A stretch of 64,000 bases of DNA from Streptomyces antibioticus. GTDB lineage: Bacteria > Actinomycetota > Actinomycetes > Streptomycetales > Streptomycetaceae. The translations under genes were made by a program, and so were the position numbers. Shown here one piece after another: positions 26,301 to 34,027 of the stretch. Position 1 is the first letter of the stretch; the number at the start of each line of letters is the position of its first letter. The stretch is from positions 248,001 to 312,000 of the forward strand of contig NZ_KQ948423.1 of the NCBI RefSeq assembly GCF_001514065.1, read 5' to 3'. The notes under the pieces were generated by a model that did no database searches, was not told the DNA's origin, and saw only the letters and a list, made by a program, of their open reading frames with translations.

Positions 26301-27506
26301 GTGCCCGAACCCGAAACCGGCAACACCGCAGCCGCCGCATCCGCCGTCCATCCGCATACCGCGACCCTGAAGAGGCTGGAGAAGTCGTCCGGGTCTCTTG
26401 CCGCGCAGGCCATCGCGCGCATGGACGAGACACTGCCGTGGTACCGGGCCATGCCCCCGGAGAACCGTTCCTGGATCGGGCTGGTCGCGCAGGCCGGTAT
26501 CGCCGCGTTCACCGAGTGGTTCCGGCATCCCGACGCACCGCAGGCCATCTCCACCGACGTCTTCGGCACCGCTCCCCGCGAGCTGACCCGGGCCATCACC
26601 CTGCGGCAGACCGTCGAGATGGTGCGCACCACCATCGAGGTCATGGAGAGCGCCATCGACGAGGTGGCCGCTCCGGGTGACGAGTCCATCCTGCGCGAGG
26701 CCCTGCTCGTGTACGCCCGCGAGATCGCCTTCGCCACCGCCCAGGTGTACGCCCAGGCCGCGGAGGCACGGGGTGCCTGGGACGCCCGTCTCGAGTCGCT
26801 GGTCGTCAACGCCGTGCTGAGCGGCGAGGCCGACGAGGGGGCGGTCAGCCGGGCCGCCGCCCTCGGGTGGAACGCTCCCGAACATGTGTGTGTCGTCCTC
26901 GGCACCGCCCCCGACGGGGACTCCGAGCTGACCGTCGAGGCCATCCGGCGGGCCGCCCGGCACGCCAAGCTCCAGGTGCTCACCGGGGTGCTCGGCGACC
27001 GGCTCGTCGTCATCGCGGGCGGCAGTGACAATCCGATCGGGGTCGCCAAGTCGCTGATCGGGCCTTATGCGGCGGGACCGGTGGTCGCCGGGCCCGTGGT
27101 GCCCGATCTGCTGGCCGCGACCCGGTCCGCGCAGGCCGCCGCGGCGGGGCTGAAGGCGTGTTCCGCCTGGCAGGACGCCCCGCGCCCGGTGCTGGCGGAC
27201 GATCTGCTTCCGGAGCGCGCGATCGCCGGTGATCCCAGCGCCCGCGAGCAACTGGTGGAGGAGATCTACAGACCGCTGGAGGAGGCCGGTTCGGCGCTGC
27301 TGGAGACGCTCTCCGTCTATCTCGAACAGGCGAGCAGCCTCGAAGGCGCGGCCCGGATGCTCTTCGTCCATCCGAACACCGTGCGCTACCGGCTTCGACG
27401 TGTGACTGACGTCACCGGGTGGTCGCCTTCGGATGTACGCTCGGCGTTCACGTTGCGAATCGCGCTGATCCTGGGGCGTCTGGTCGACGGGGATCTCCAG
27501 CTCTAG
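26301..27506 (+). CDS. fasR: FasR, PucR-type activator of fatty-acid synthesis
   Basis: A 401-residue regulator immediately upstream of fabD. The N-terminal part is a helical sensor; about 150-330 is the PucR/GGDEF-like middle (ILGDRLVVIAGG, LAATRSAQAAA). The C-terminal helix-turn-helix reads GAARMLFVHPNTVRYRLRRV with the following IALILGRL, the CdaR/PucR HTH_30 signature. In S. coelicolor FasR activates the fabD-fabH-acpP-fabF operon, and the same synteny is present here. Start GTG 26301; no clear ribosome-binding site. A TTTTGT-N9-ACAAAA dyad lies just after its stop. Confidence 0.93.
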   Translation: MPEPETGNTAAAASAVHPHTATLKRLEKSSGSLAAQAIARMDETLPWYRAMPPENRSWIGLVAQAGIAAFTEWFRHPDAPQAISTDVFGTAPRELTRAITLRQTVEMVRTTIEVMESAIDEVAAPGDESILREALLVYAREIAFATAQVYAQAAEARGAWDARLESLVVNAVLSGEADEGAVSRAAALGWNAPEHVCVVLGTAPDGDSELTVEAIRRAARHAKLQVLTGVLGDRLVVIAGGSDNPIGVAKSLIGPYAAGPVVAGPVVPDLLAATRSAQAAAAGLKACSAWQDAPRPVLADDLLPERAIAGDPSAREQLVEEIYRPLEEAGSALLETLSVYLEQASSLEGAARMLFVHPNTVRYRLRRVTDVTGWSPSDVRSAFTLRIALILGRLVDGDLQL

Positions 27507-27508
27507 GC

Positions 27509-27529
27509 TTTTGTCGAGGGCCCACAAAA
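27509..27529. promoter_or_regulatory. Candidate FasR operator upstream of fabD
   Basis: A perfect dyad TTTTGT-N9-ACAAAA (27509-27514, 27524-27529) begins two bases after the fasR stop and about 67 bp before fabD. It is the only AT-rich palindrome in the fasR-fabD gap, the region where FasR is reported to bind in S. coelicolor. Confidence 0.5.
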
Positions 27530-27595
27530 CCCCCTCGTGTTCTTCGTCCCTGTCCCCACGGGCGGTCGTGGCCGTCCACAAGAGAGAGTGTGAGA

Positions 27596-28510
27596 GTGCT
27601 CGTACTCGTCGCTCCCGGCCAGGGCGCCCAGACGCCCGGCTTCCTGACTCCTTGGCTCGAACTCCCCGGTGCCGCCGACCGCGTCGCCGCGTGGTCGGAC
27701 GCCATCGGCCTGGACCTTGCCCACTACGGCACGCAGGCCGACGCGGACGCCATCCGTGACACCGCGGTGGCCCAGCCGCTGCTGGTCGCCGCCGGGATCC
27801 TGTCGGCCTCGGCACTCGGTGCCATCGCGCCCGGCGCGGTCGCGGGCCACTCCGTCGGTGAGTTCACCGCCGCCGCCCTCGCCGGTGTCCTCGACGACAC
27901 CGCCGCCCTCACCCTCGTACGCCGGCGCGGTCTGGCGATGGCCGAGGCCGCCGCGATCACCGAGACCGGGATGTCGGCGCTGCTCGGAGGCGACCCGGAG
28001 ACTTCCGTGGCGCACCTGGAGAAGCTCGGTCTGACCCCGGCGAACGTGAACGGCGCGGGCCAGATCGTGGCCGCCGGCACGCTGGAGCAGCTCGCCGCGC
28101 TGAACGAGGACAAGCCCGAGGGTGTCCGCAAGGTCATCGCGCTGAAGGTGGCCGGCGCCTTCCACACGCACCACATGGCGCCCGCGGTCGACGCGCTGGC
28201 GAAGGCCGCCGAGGCCGTCACGCCCGCCGACCCGACGCTCCCCTACGTCTCCAACAAGGACGGGCGGACCGTCGCCACCGGCGCCGAGGTGCTGGAGCGG
28301 CTGGTCGGCCAGGTCGCCAACCCGGTCCGCTGGGACCTGTGCATGGAGACGTTCAAGGAGCTCGGCGCGACCGCGATCGTCGAGGTCTCCCCCGGCGGCA
28401 CGCTGGTCGGCCTCGCCAAGCGTGCCCTGCCGGGTGTGAAGACCCTGGCGCTCAAGACCCCCGACGACCTCGACGCCGCTCGCGAGCTCATCGCCGAGCT
28501 GAGCGCCTGA
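27596..28510 (+). CDS. fabD: Malonyl-CoA:ACP transacylase
   Basis: GTG 27596 (VLVLVAPGQGAQTPG) gives 304 residues and the standard FabD N-terminus; an upstream in-frame GTG is less likely. The nucleophile serine is in GHSVGEF (about residue 85) and the catalytic His in AGAFHTHHM (about residue 190). The oxyanion-loop GQGAQ is at the N-terminus. It transfers malonyl from CoA to AcpP, committing acetyl-CoA-derived carbon to fatty acids. First gene of the fab operon, followed 17 nt later by fabH. Confidence 0.97.
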   Translation: MLVLVAPGQGAQTPGFLTPWLELPGAADRVAAWSDAIGLDLAHYGTQADADAIRDTAVAQPLLVAAGILSASALGAIAPGAVAGHSVGEFTAAALAGVLDDTAALTLVRRRGLAMAEAAAITETGMSALLGGDPETSVAHLEKLGLTPANVNGAGQIVAAGTLEQLAALNEDKPEGVRKVIALKVAGAFHTHHMAPAVDALAKAAEAVTPADPTLPYVSNKDGRTVATGAEVLERLVGQVANPVRWDLCMETFKELGATAIVEVSPGGTLVGLAKRALPGVKTLALKTPDDLDAARELIAELSA

Positions 28511-28527
28511 AAAGGAGCCAACGAGCA

Positions 28528-29529
28528 ATGTCGAAGATCAAGCCCAGCAAGGGCTCCCCGTACGCGCGGATCATGGGCGTGGGCGGCTACCGCCCGACCC
28601 GGGTCGTGCCCAACGAGGTGATCCTCGAGACGATCGACTCGTCCGACGAGTGGATCCGTTCGCGCTCCGGCATCGAGACCCGGCACTGGGCGAACGACGA
28701 GGAGACCGTCGCCGCGATGTCGATCGAGGCGTCCGGCAAGGCCATCGCGGACGCCGGGATCTCCGTCGAGCAGATCGGCGGCGTGATCGTCTCGACCGTC
28801 TCGCACTTCAAGCAGACCCCGGCCGTGGCGACGGAGATCGCCGACAAGCTGGGCACGAACAAGGCCGCCGCGTTCGACATCTCCGCCGGCTGCGCGGGCT
28901 TCGGCTACGGCCTGACCCTCGCCAAGGGCATGATCGTCGAGGGCAGCGCCGAGTACGTCCTCGTCATCGGCGTCGAGCGGCTCTCGGACCTGACCGACCT
29001 GGAGGACCGTGCGACGGCCTTCCTGTTCGGTGACGGTGCCGGCGCGGTCGTCGTGGGCCCCGCCAAGGAGCCGGGCATCGGCCCGACCGTGTGGGGCTCC
29101 GAGGGCGACAAGTCCGAGACGATCAAGCAGACCGTGCCGTGGACGGACTACCGTTCCGGCGAGGTCGCCAAGTTCCCCGCCATCACGCAGGAGGGCCAGG
29201 CGGTGTTCCGCTGGGCCGTCTTCGAGATGGCGAAGGTCGCCAAGGAGGCGCTGGACGTCGCCGGCATCACCGCGGACGACCTGGATGTCTTCATTCCCCA
29301 CCAGGCCAACGAGCGGATCATCGACTCGATGGTGAAGACACTGAAGCTGCCGGAGTCCGTCACGGTCGCCCGTGACGTTCGCACCACCGGCAACACCTCG
29401 GCCGCCTCGATCCCGCTCGCGATGGAGCGGCTCCTGGCGACCGGCGAGGCCAAGAGCGGCGACACCGCGCTCGTCATCGGCTTCGGGGCGGGTCTCGTCT
29501 ACGCCGCCACTGTCGTTACCCTCCCCTAG
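28528..29529 (+). CDS. fabH: 3-oxoacyl-ACP synthase III (initiating condensation)
   Basis: A 333-residue KAS III. The triad is Cys in SAGCAGF (about residue 121), His in IPHQAN and Asn in GNTSAAS. ATG 28528 has AAAGGAG upstream. FabH condenses malonyl-ACP with a short acyl-CoA primer; in Streptomyces it prefers branched starters such as isobutyryl-CoA and so sets the iso/anteiso profile. Its N-terminal arginine-rich GGYRPTR and the full length fit the family. Confidence 0.97.
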   Translation: MSKIKPSKGSPYARIMGVGGYRPTRVVPNEVILETIDSSDEWIRSRSGIETRHWANDEETVAAMSIEASGKAIADAGISVEQIGGVIVSTVSHFKQTPAVATEIADKLGTNKAAAFDISAGCAGFGYGLTLAKGMIVEGSAEYVLVIGVERLSDLTDLEDRATAFLFGDGAGAVVVGPAKEPGIGPTVWGSEGDKSETIKQTVPWTDYRSGEVAKFPAITQEGQAVFRWAVFEMAKVAKEALDVAGITADDLDVFIPHQANERIIDSMVKTLKLPESVTVARDVRTTGNTSAASIPLAMERLLATGEAKSGDTALVIGFGAGLVYAATVVTLP

Positions 29530-29611
29530 GCACTCCGTGCCGGATCAACCGGTCCGGTGCGGGAAGCACCACCTGCCACACCCTCTGGATCAAGAAGAAG
29601 GAGCGCCTCAC

Positions 29612-29860
29612 ATGGCCGCCACTCAGGAAGAGATCGTCGCCGGTCTCGCCGACATCGTGAACGAGATCGCCGGCATCCCGGTCGAGGACGTCCAGCTGGA
29701 CAAGTCCTTCACCGACGACCTGGACGTCGACTCGCTGTCCATGGTCGAGGTCGTCGTCGCCGCCGAAGAGCGCTTCGACGTCAAGATCCCGGACGAGGAC
29801 GTCAAGAACCTCAAGACGGTCGGCGACGCGACCGACTACATCCTCAAGCACCAGGCCTGA
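29612..29860 (+). CDS. acpP: Acyl carrier protein of the fatty-acid synthase
   Basis: An 82-residue acidic four-helix protein. The phosphopantetheine site is Ser41 in DVDSLSMVE. Charge pattern (Asp/Glu-rich helices II and III) matches AcpP rather than a polyketide ACP. AAGGAG precedes ATG 29612. The 82-bp gap from fabH may allow extra transcription of this very abundant protein. It carries all intermediates between FabD, FabH, FabF and the reductases encoded elsewhere. Confidence 0.97.
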   Translation: MAATQEEIVAGLADIVNEIAGIPVEDVQLDKSFTDDLDVDSLSMVEVVVAAEERFDVKIPDEDVKNLKTVGDATDYILKHQA

Positions 29861-29945
29861 GCCACCCCTTAGGTCCGGCTGCCAAAGCCCCGCCACCCGG
29901 CGGTGGCGCCGCTGAATCCTCGTGATACTTGGAGAAAGATTTCCC

Positions 29946-31217
29946 GTGAGCCCGACCAATCGCACCGTGGTCGTCACCGGTATCGGCGCAACCACACCGC
30001 TGGGTGGCGACGCAGCCTCTACCTGGGAGGGCCTGATCGCCGGCAAGTCCGGCGTCAAGCCCCTCGAGCAGGAGTGGGCGGCCGACCAGGCCGTCCGTAT
30101 CGCGGCGCCCGTCGCCGTGGAGCCGACCGAGGTCATCCCCCGGCCGCAGGCCCGCCGCCTGGACCGCTCGGCGCAGTTCGCGCTGATCGCGGCCAAGGAG
30201 GCGTGGGCGGACGCCGGGTTCGAGGCCAGGGCCGGTGAGGACCCCGCCGTCGACCCCGACCGTCTGGGTGCCGTCATCGCCTCCGGCATCGGTGGCGTCA
30301 CGACGCTGCTCGACCAGTACGACGTGCTGAAGGAGAAGGGCGTCCGCCGCGTCTCCCCGCACACCGTCCCCATGCTCATGCCGAACGGCCCCTCGGCCAA
30401 CGTCGGTCTGCTCGTCGGCGCCCGCGCCGGTGTGCACACCCCGGTGTCCGCCTGCGCCTCGGGCGCGGAGGCCATCGGCTACGCCATCGAGATGATCCGC
30501 ACCGGCCGCGCCGACGTCGTCATCGCGGGCGGCACGGAGGCGGCGATCCACCCGCTGCCGATCGCCGCGTTCGGCAACATGATGGCGATGTCCAAGAACA
30601 ACGAGAACCCGCAGGGCGCCTCGCGTCCCTACGACACCGCGCGCGACGGCTTCGTGCTCGGCGAGGGTGCCGGTGTCATCGTCCTGGAGTCCGCGGAGCA
30701 CGCCGCCAAGCGCGGTGCCCGCGTGTACGCCGAGGCCGTGGGCCAGGGCATCTCCGCCGACGGCCACGACATCGTGCAGCCGGAGCCGGAGGGCCGGGGC
30801 ATCGCCCACGCCCTGCAGAACCTGCTGGACAACAGCGACCTGAACCCGGCGGAGATCGTGCACGTCAACGCGCACGCCACCTCGACGCCGGCCGGTGACG
30901 TGGCCGAGCTGAAGGCGCTGCGCAAGGTGTTCGGCGACGACGCCGACCACTTCGCGGTGTCCGCGACGAAGTCCATGACGGGCCACCTGCTGGGTGGCGC
31001 CGGTGGTGTGGAGTCCGTCGCCGCGATCCTCGCCCTGTACCACCGGGTGGCGCCGCCGACCATCAACGTCGAGAACCTCGACCCGGAGGCGGAGGCCAAC
31101 GCCGACATCGTCCGCGGTGAGGCCCGCAAGCTGCCCGTGGAGGGCCGTATCGCCGCGCTGAACGACTCGTTCGGCTTCGGCGGCCACAACGTGGTGCTGG
31201 CCTTCCGTACGGTCTGA
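29946..31217 (+). CDS. fabF: 3-oxoacyl-ACP synthase II (elongating condensation)
   Basis: GTG 29946 (VSPTNRTVVVTGIGATTPL) with GGAGAAAG upstream gives 423 residues. The catalytic residues are Cys in VSACASGAEA (about 169), His in NAHATSTPAGD and His in MTGHLLGG, the Cys-His-His triad that separates KAS I/II from KAS III. It elongates acyl-ACP with malonyl-ACP. It is the last gene of the fab operon, which ends in a 14-bp hairpin. Confidence 0.97.
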   Translation: MSPTNRTVVVTGIGATTPLGGDAASTWEGLIAGKSGVKPLEQEWAADQAVRIAAPVAVEPTEVIPRPQARRLDRSAQFALIAAKEAWADAGFEARAGEDPAVDPDRLGAVIASGIGGVTTLLDQYDVLKEKGVRRVSPHTVPMLMPNGPSANVGLLVGARAGVHTPVSACASGAEAIGYAIEMIRTGRADVVIAGGTEAAIHPLPIAAFGNMMAMSKNNENPQGASRPYDTARDGFVLGEGAGVIVLESAEHAAKRGARVYAEAVGQGISADGHDIVQPEPEGRGIAHALQNLLDNSDLNPAEIVHVNAHATSTPAGDVAELKALRKVFGDDADHFAVSATKSMTGHLLGGAGGVESVAAILALYHRVAPPTINVENLDPEAEANADIVRGEARKLPVEGRIAALNDSFGFGGHNVVLAFRTV

Positions 31218-31248
31218 GAAACGTTCTGAGAAGCACGCGTACGTAACT

Positions 31249-31280
31249 GAAGGGCCCCCACCGGTCGGTGGGGGCCCTTC
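31249..31280. terminator. Terminator of the fab operon
   Basis: GAAGGGCCCCCACC (31249-31262) pairs perfectly with GGTGGGGGCCCTTC (31267-31280) around a 4-nt loop. It lies between fabF and the convergent DUF3145 gene and can serve both. Confidence 0.9.
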
Positions 31281-31302
31281 GGCGTGTCCGCGACTCCCGG
31301 TC

Positions 31303-31797
31303 CTAGACCACCTGGTGCAGCCAGCGCACCGGCGCGCCCTCGCCCGCGTACCGGAACGGCTCCAGTTCGTCGTCCCACGGCTTGCCGAGAAGTTTGGCGA
31401 TCTCGGCCTCCAGGTCCGTCTCGCCCTGCTGGGAGCGGGTCAGGGCGGCGCGCAGCCGGTCCTCGGGGATCAGGATGTCGCCGTGGATGCCGGTGACGGC
31501 GTGGAAGATGCCGAGGTCGGGGGTGCAGCTGTAGCGCTCGCCCTCGGCCGTGGGGCAGGGTTCGGCGGTCACCTCGAAGCGCAGCAGGTGCCAGCCTCTG
31601 AGGGCCGACGCGAGCTTGGACGCGGTGCCCGGCTGGCCCTGCCAGGAGAACTCCGAGCGCCAGGTGCCGGGTGCCGCGGGCTGCCGGATCCAGTCGAGGT
31701 TGACGCGCGTGCCGAGCACTCCGGCGACGGCCCACTCGACGTGCGGGCACAGCGCGCGCGGAGCGGAGTGCACGTACAGAACTCCACGTGTCGTCAC
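31303..31797 (-). CDS. DUF3145 family protein
   Basis: GTG 31797 follows GGAGG and gives 164 residues (VTTRGVLYVHSAPRALCPHVEWA). The HSAPRALCPHVEW opening and LDWIRQPAAPG are typical of actinobacterial DUF3145, found next to the fab operon in streptomycetes. The family is soluble, with a conserved Cys/His pair near the start (CPHVEW) that could bind metal. Function unknown; conserved synteny hints at a link to lipid or cell-envelope physiology, which is inference only. Confidence 0.88.
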   Translation of the reverse strand: MTTRGVLYVHSAPRALCPHVEWAVAGVLGTRVNLDWIRQPAAPGTWRSEFSWQGQPGTASKLASALRGWHLLRFEVTAEPCPTAEGERYSCTPDLGIFHAVTGIHGDILIPEDRLRAALTRSQQGETDLEAEIAKLLGKPWDDELEPFRYAGEGAPVRWLHQVV

Positions 31798-32065
31798 CGG
31801 GACCTCCGGGCAGAGCGGGACCATTGTGCGGACGAGATGAGTGGCGGTGGCGGCAGCCACGTTGATGGCGAGGCTACCGTGCGGCGGCGCAAGGAGTGTG
31901 ACGTACCGTCGGTCCCGGTGCCGGGAAACGCCCGCCATTCACCCGGCAGGACGCTAGTACGGGGGGTTCGGGGTTCCCGGGCGTGGCCGGGAACTCCCGT
32001 GCGTTGTCATGGAGGGGGACGAATTCCGTAACGGACTGCAAGTCGACCGAGGGGGTCACCAGGGG

Positions 32066-32959
32066 ATGCGTAGCCGTCGGGCGCGTGCCGTTCTCGCCGT
32101 CGTGACGGCGGGTGTTCTGGGCGTCGCGGGGTGCGATGCCGTCGGTGGCAACGCGTCGGAGCCGTCCGGCTCCGCGGCCCACAGAATCAAGCCGTCCCCG
32201 TCGCCGACGCCACTGTGGGACCGCAGTCCGGCGTCCCTCGCCGCGGTCGGTGACTCCATCACCCGGGGTTTCGACGCCTGTTCGCTGCTCAAGGACTGCA
32301 CGGAGGCGTCGTGGGCCACCGGCAGCGACACCGAGGTCGACAGTCTCGCCGTACGCCTGCTGGGGAGGGCGAAGGCGGCGTCGTCCAGCTGGAACTACGC
32401 GGTGACCGGGGCGCGGATGGCCGATCTCGCCGGGCAGATGGCCCAGGCGGCGACGCGGAAGCCCGAGTTGGTGACGGTGATGGCGGGGGCCAATGACGCG
32501 TGCCGGGACTCGGCCGCGGCGATGACGTCGGTGGCCGACTTCCGGGCGCAGTTCGAGGAGGCGATGGACACGCTGCGGGCGGCGGCGCCGAAGGCGCAGG
32601 TGTATGTGGCGAGCGTGCCTGATCTCAAGCGGCTGTGGTCGCAGGGGCGGACCAATCCGCTGGGCAAGCAGGTGTGGAAGCTGGGGATCTGCCCGTCCAT
32701 GCTGGGCGACCCCGACGATCTGGCCGCGGCGGCGACCGAGCGGCGCGACTCCGTGCAGGATCGGGTGGAGGCGTACAACGAGGTGCTGGAGTCGGTGTGC
32801 GCGAAGGACAAGCGGTGCCGTTTCGACGGCGGCGCGGTCTACGCGTACCGGTTCGGGACCGACCAGTTGAGCCACTGGGACTGGTTCCACCCCAGTGTGA
32901 ACGGCCAGGCGAGGCTCGCCGAGATCGCCTACCGGAACATCACCGCCACAAGCACGTGA
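32066..32959 (+). CDS. SGNH-hydrolase lipoprotein
   Basis: ATG 32066 gives 297 residues with a signal peptide and lipobox GVAGC (Cys 23), so it is an outer-membrane-leaflet-free, cytoplasmic-membrane lipoprotein. A Ser/Pro linker follows, then the SGNH/GDSL hydrolase fold: GDSIT (Ser 64), the oxyanion Gly in NYAVTGARM, GAND (141-144), and DWFHPS near the end giving Asp and His. Such enzymes deacylate or de-esterify lipids, cell-wall acyl groups or plant esters. The AGGGGG-like site sits just upstream of the start. Confidence 0.88.
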   Translation: MRSRRARAVLAVVTAGVLGVAGCDAVGGNASEPSGSAAHRIKPSPSPTPLWDRSPASLAAVGDSITRGFDACSLLKDCTEASWATGSDTEVDSLAVRLLGRAKAASSSWNYAVTGARMADLAGQMAQAATRKPELVTVMAGANDACRDSAAAMTSVADFRAQFEEAMDTLRAAAPKAQVYVASVPDLKRLWSQGRTNPLGKQVWKLGICPSMLGDPDDLAAAATERRDSVQDRVEAYNEVLESVCAKDKRCRFDGGAVYAYRFGTDQLSHWDWFHPSVNGQARLAEIAYRNITATST

Positions 32960-32974
32960 CCTAAAGTTCCGTAC

Positions 32975-33949
32975 ATGAACGAACTCTTCGGCGCACTTCC
33001 CGACGGCACCCCGGTTCACCGCTGGACGCTGGAGCGGGCCGGTGTGCGGGTGCGGGTGTTGTCGTACGGCGGGATCGTGCAGTCGGTCGAGGTGCCGGAC
33101 CGGGACGGGCGCGTCCACAACGTGGTGCTGGGGTTCGCGGGGCTGGACGGCTATCTCACGCACACCGGGCCCTACTTCGGCGCCCTGATCGGCCGGTTCG
33201 CGAACCGGATCGCCGGCGGCCGCTTCCCGCTGGGCGGGGTGACGTACGCCCTCGCGCCCAACGGCGCGCCGAACTCGCTGCACGGCGGTGAGCGCGGCTT
33301 CGACAAGCGGGTGTGGGACGTGACGCCGGCCGGCGAGCACGGGCTGCGGCTGTCGCGGGTCAGCCCGCACGGCGAGGAGGGGTTCCCGGGGCGGCTCGAC
33401 GTCTCGGCGACCTACACGCTGGACGCCGACGGGGCGCTGCGGATCGCCTACGAGGCGACGACGGACGCGCCGACCGTCGTCAACTTCACCAACCACAGCT
33501 ACTTCAACCTGGCCGGGTCCGGCAACGCCGGCGGTCATGAGCTGCGGCTGGCCGCCTCCCGGTACACGCCGGTGGACGCGGACCTGATCCCGACCGGGGT
33601 GCTGGAGGACGTGACGGGCGGGCGGTTCGACTTCCGGGAGGGGCGCAAGACCGGGTCGGGCTACGACCACAACTTCGTGCTCGACAAGGGCGTGACCGAC
33701 ACCCCCGTCGAGGTCGCCGAACTGCACGACCCCACCTCCGGCCGCCTGCTGACGATCTCGACCACCGAGCCGGGTCTCCAGCTGTACACCGCCGACCATC
33801 TGCCCGAGCCCTTCGCCCCCTGCGACGGCGTGGCGCTGGAGACCCAGCACTTCCCCGACTCCCCCAACCGGCCGGAGTTCCCGAGCACGGTGCTGCGGCC
33901 CGGCGAGGTGTTCCGCTCGGAGACGGTGTACGCGTTCGGCGCGCGCTGA
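32975..33949 (+). CDS. Aldose 1-epimerase (mutarotase)
   Basis: A 324-residue cytosolic GalM-type beta-sandwich enzyme that interconverts alpha and beta anomers of aldoses. Catalytic His is in NFTNHSYFNLAG (about residue 174) and the active-site Glu in LETQHFPDSPN near the end; GYDHNF carries the substrate-binding Asp/His. It begins 15 bp after the lipoprotein gene, so the two are probably cotranscribed, and it lies next to a convergent beta-glucosidase gene that produces free glucose. Confidence 0.93.
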   Translation: MNELFGALPDGTPVHRWTLERAGVRVRVLSYGGIVQSVEVPDRDGRVHNVVLGFAGLDGYLTHTGPYFGALIGRFANRIAGGRFPLGGVTYALAPNGAPNSLHGGERGFDKRVWDVTPAGEHGLRLSRVSPHGEEGFPGRLDVSATYTLDADGALRIAYEATTDAPTVVNFTNHSYFNLAGSGNAGGHELRLAASRYTPVDADLIPTGVLEDVTGGRFDFREGRKTGSGYDHNFVLDKGVTDTPVEVAELHDPTSGRLLTISTTEPGLQLYTADHLPEPFAPCDGVALETQHFPDSPNRPEFPSTVLRPGEVFRSETVYAFGAR

Positions 33950-33969
33950 GCCGCCCGGGAAAGCATTTG

Positions 33970-34001
33970 CCCCGGCCCGGGTGTCAGGTCCCGGGCCGGG
34001 G
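33970..34001. terminator. Terminator between convergent epimerase and glucosidase genes
   Basis: CCCCGGCCCGGG (33970-33981) and CCCGGGCCGGGG (33990-34001) form a 12-bp perfect stem with an 8-nt loop, between two convergent stop codons. Confidence 0.85.
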
Positions 34002-34027
34002 CTGCTCATGGGGAGACTTGTCCCGGA

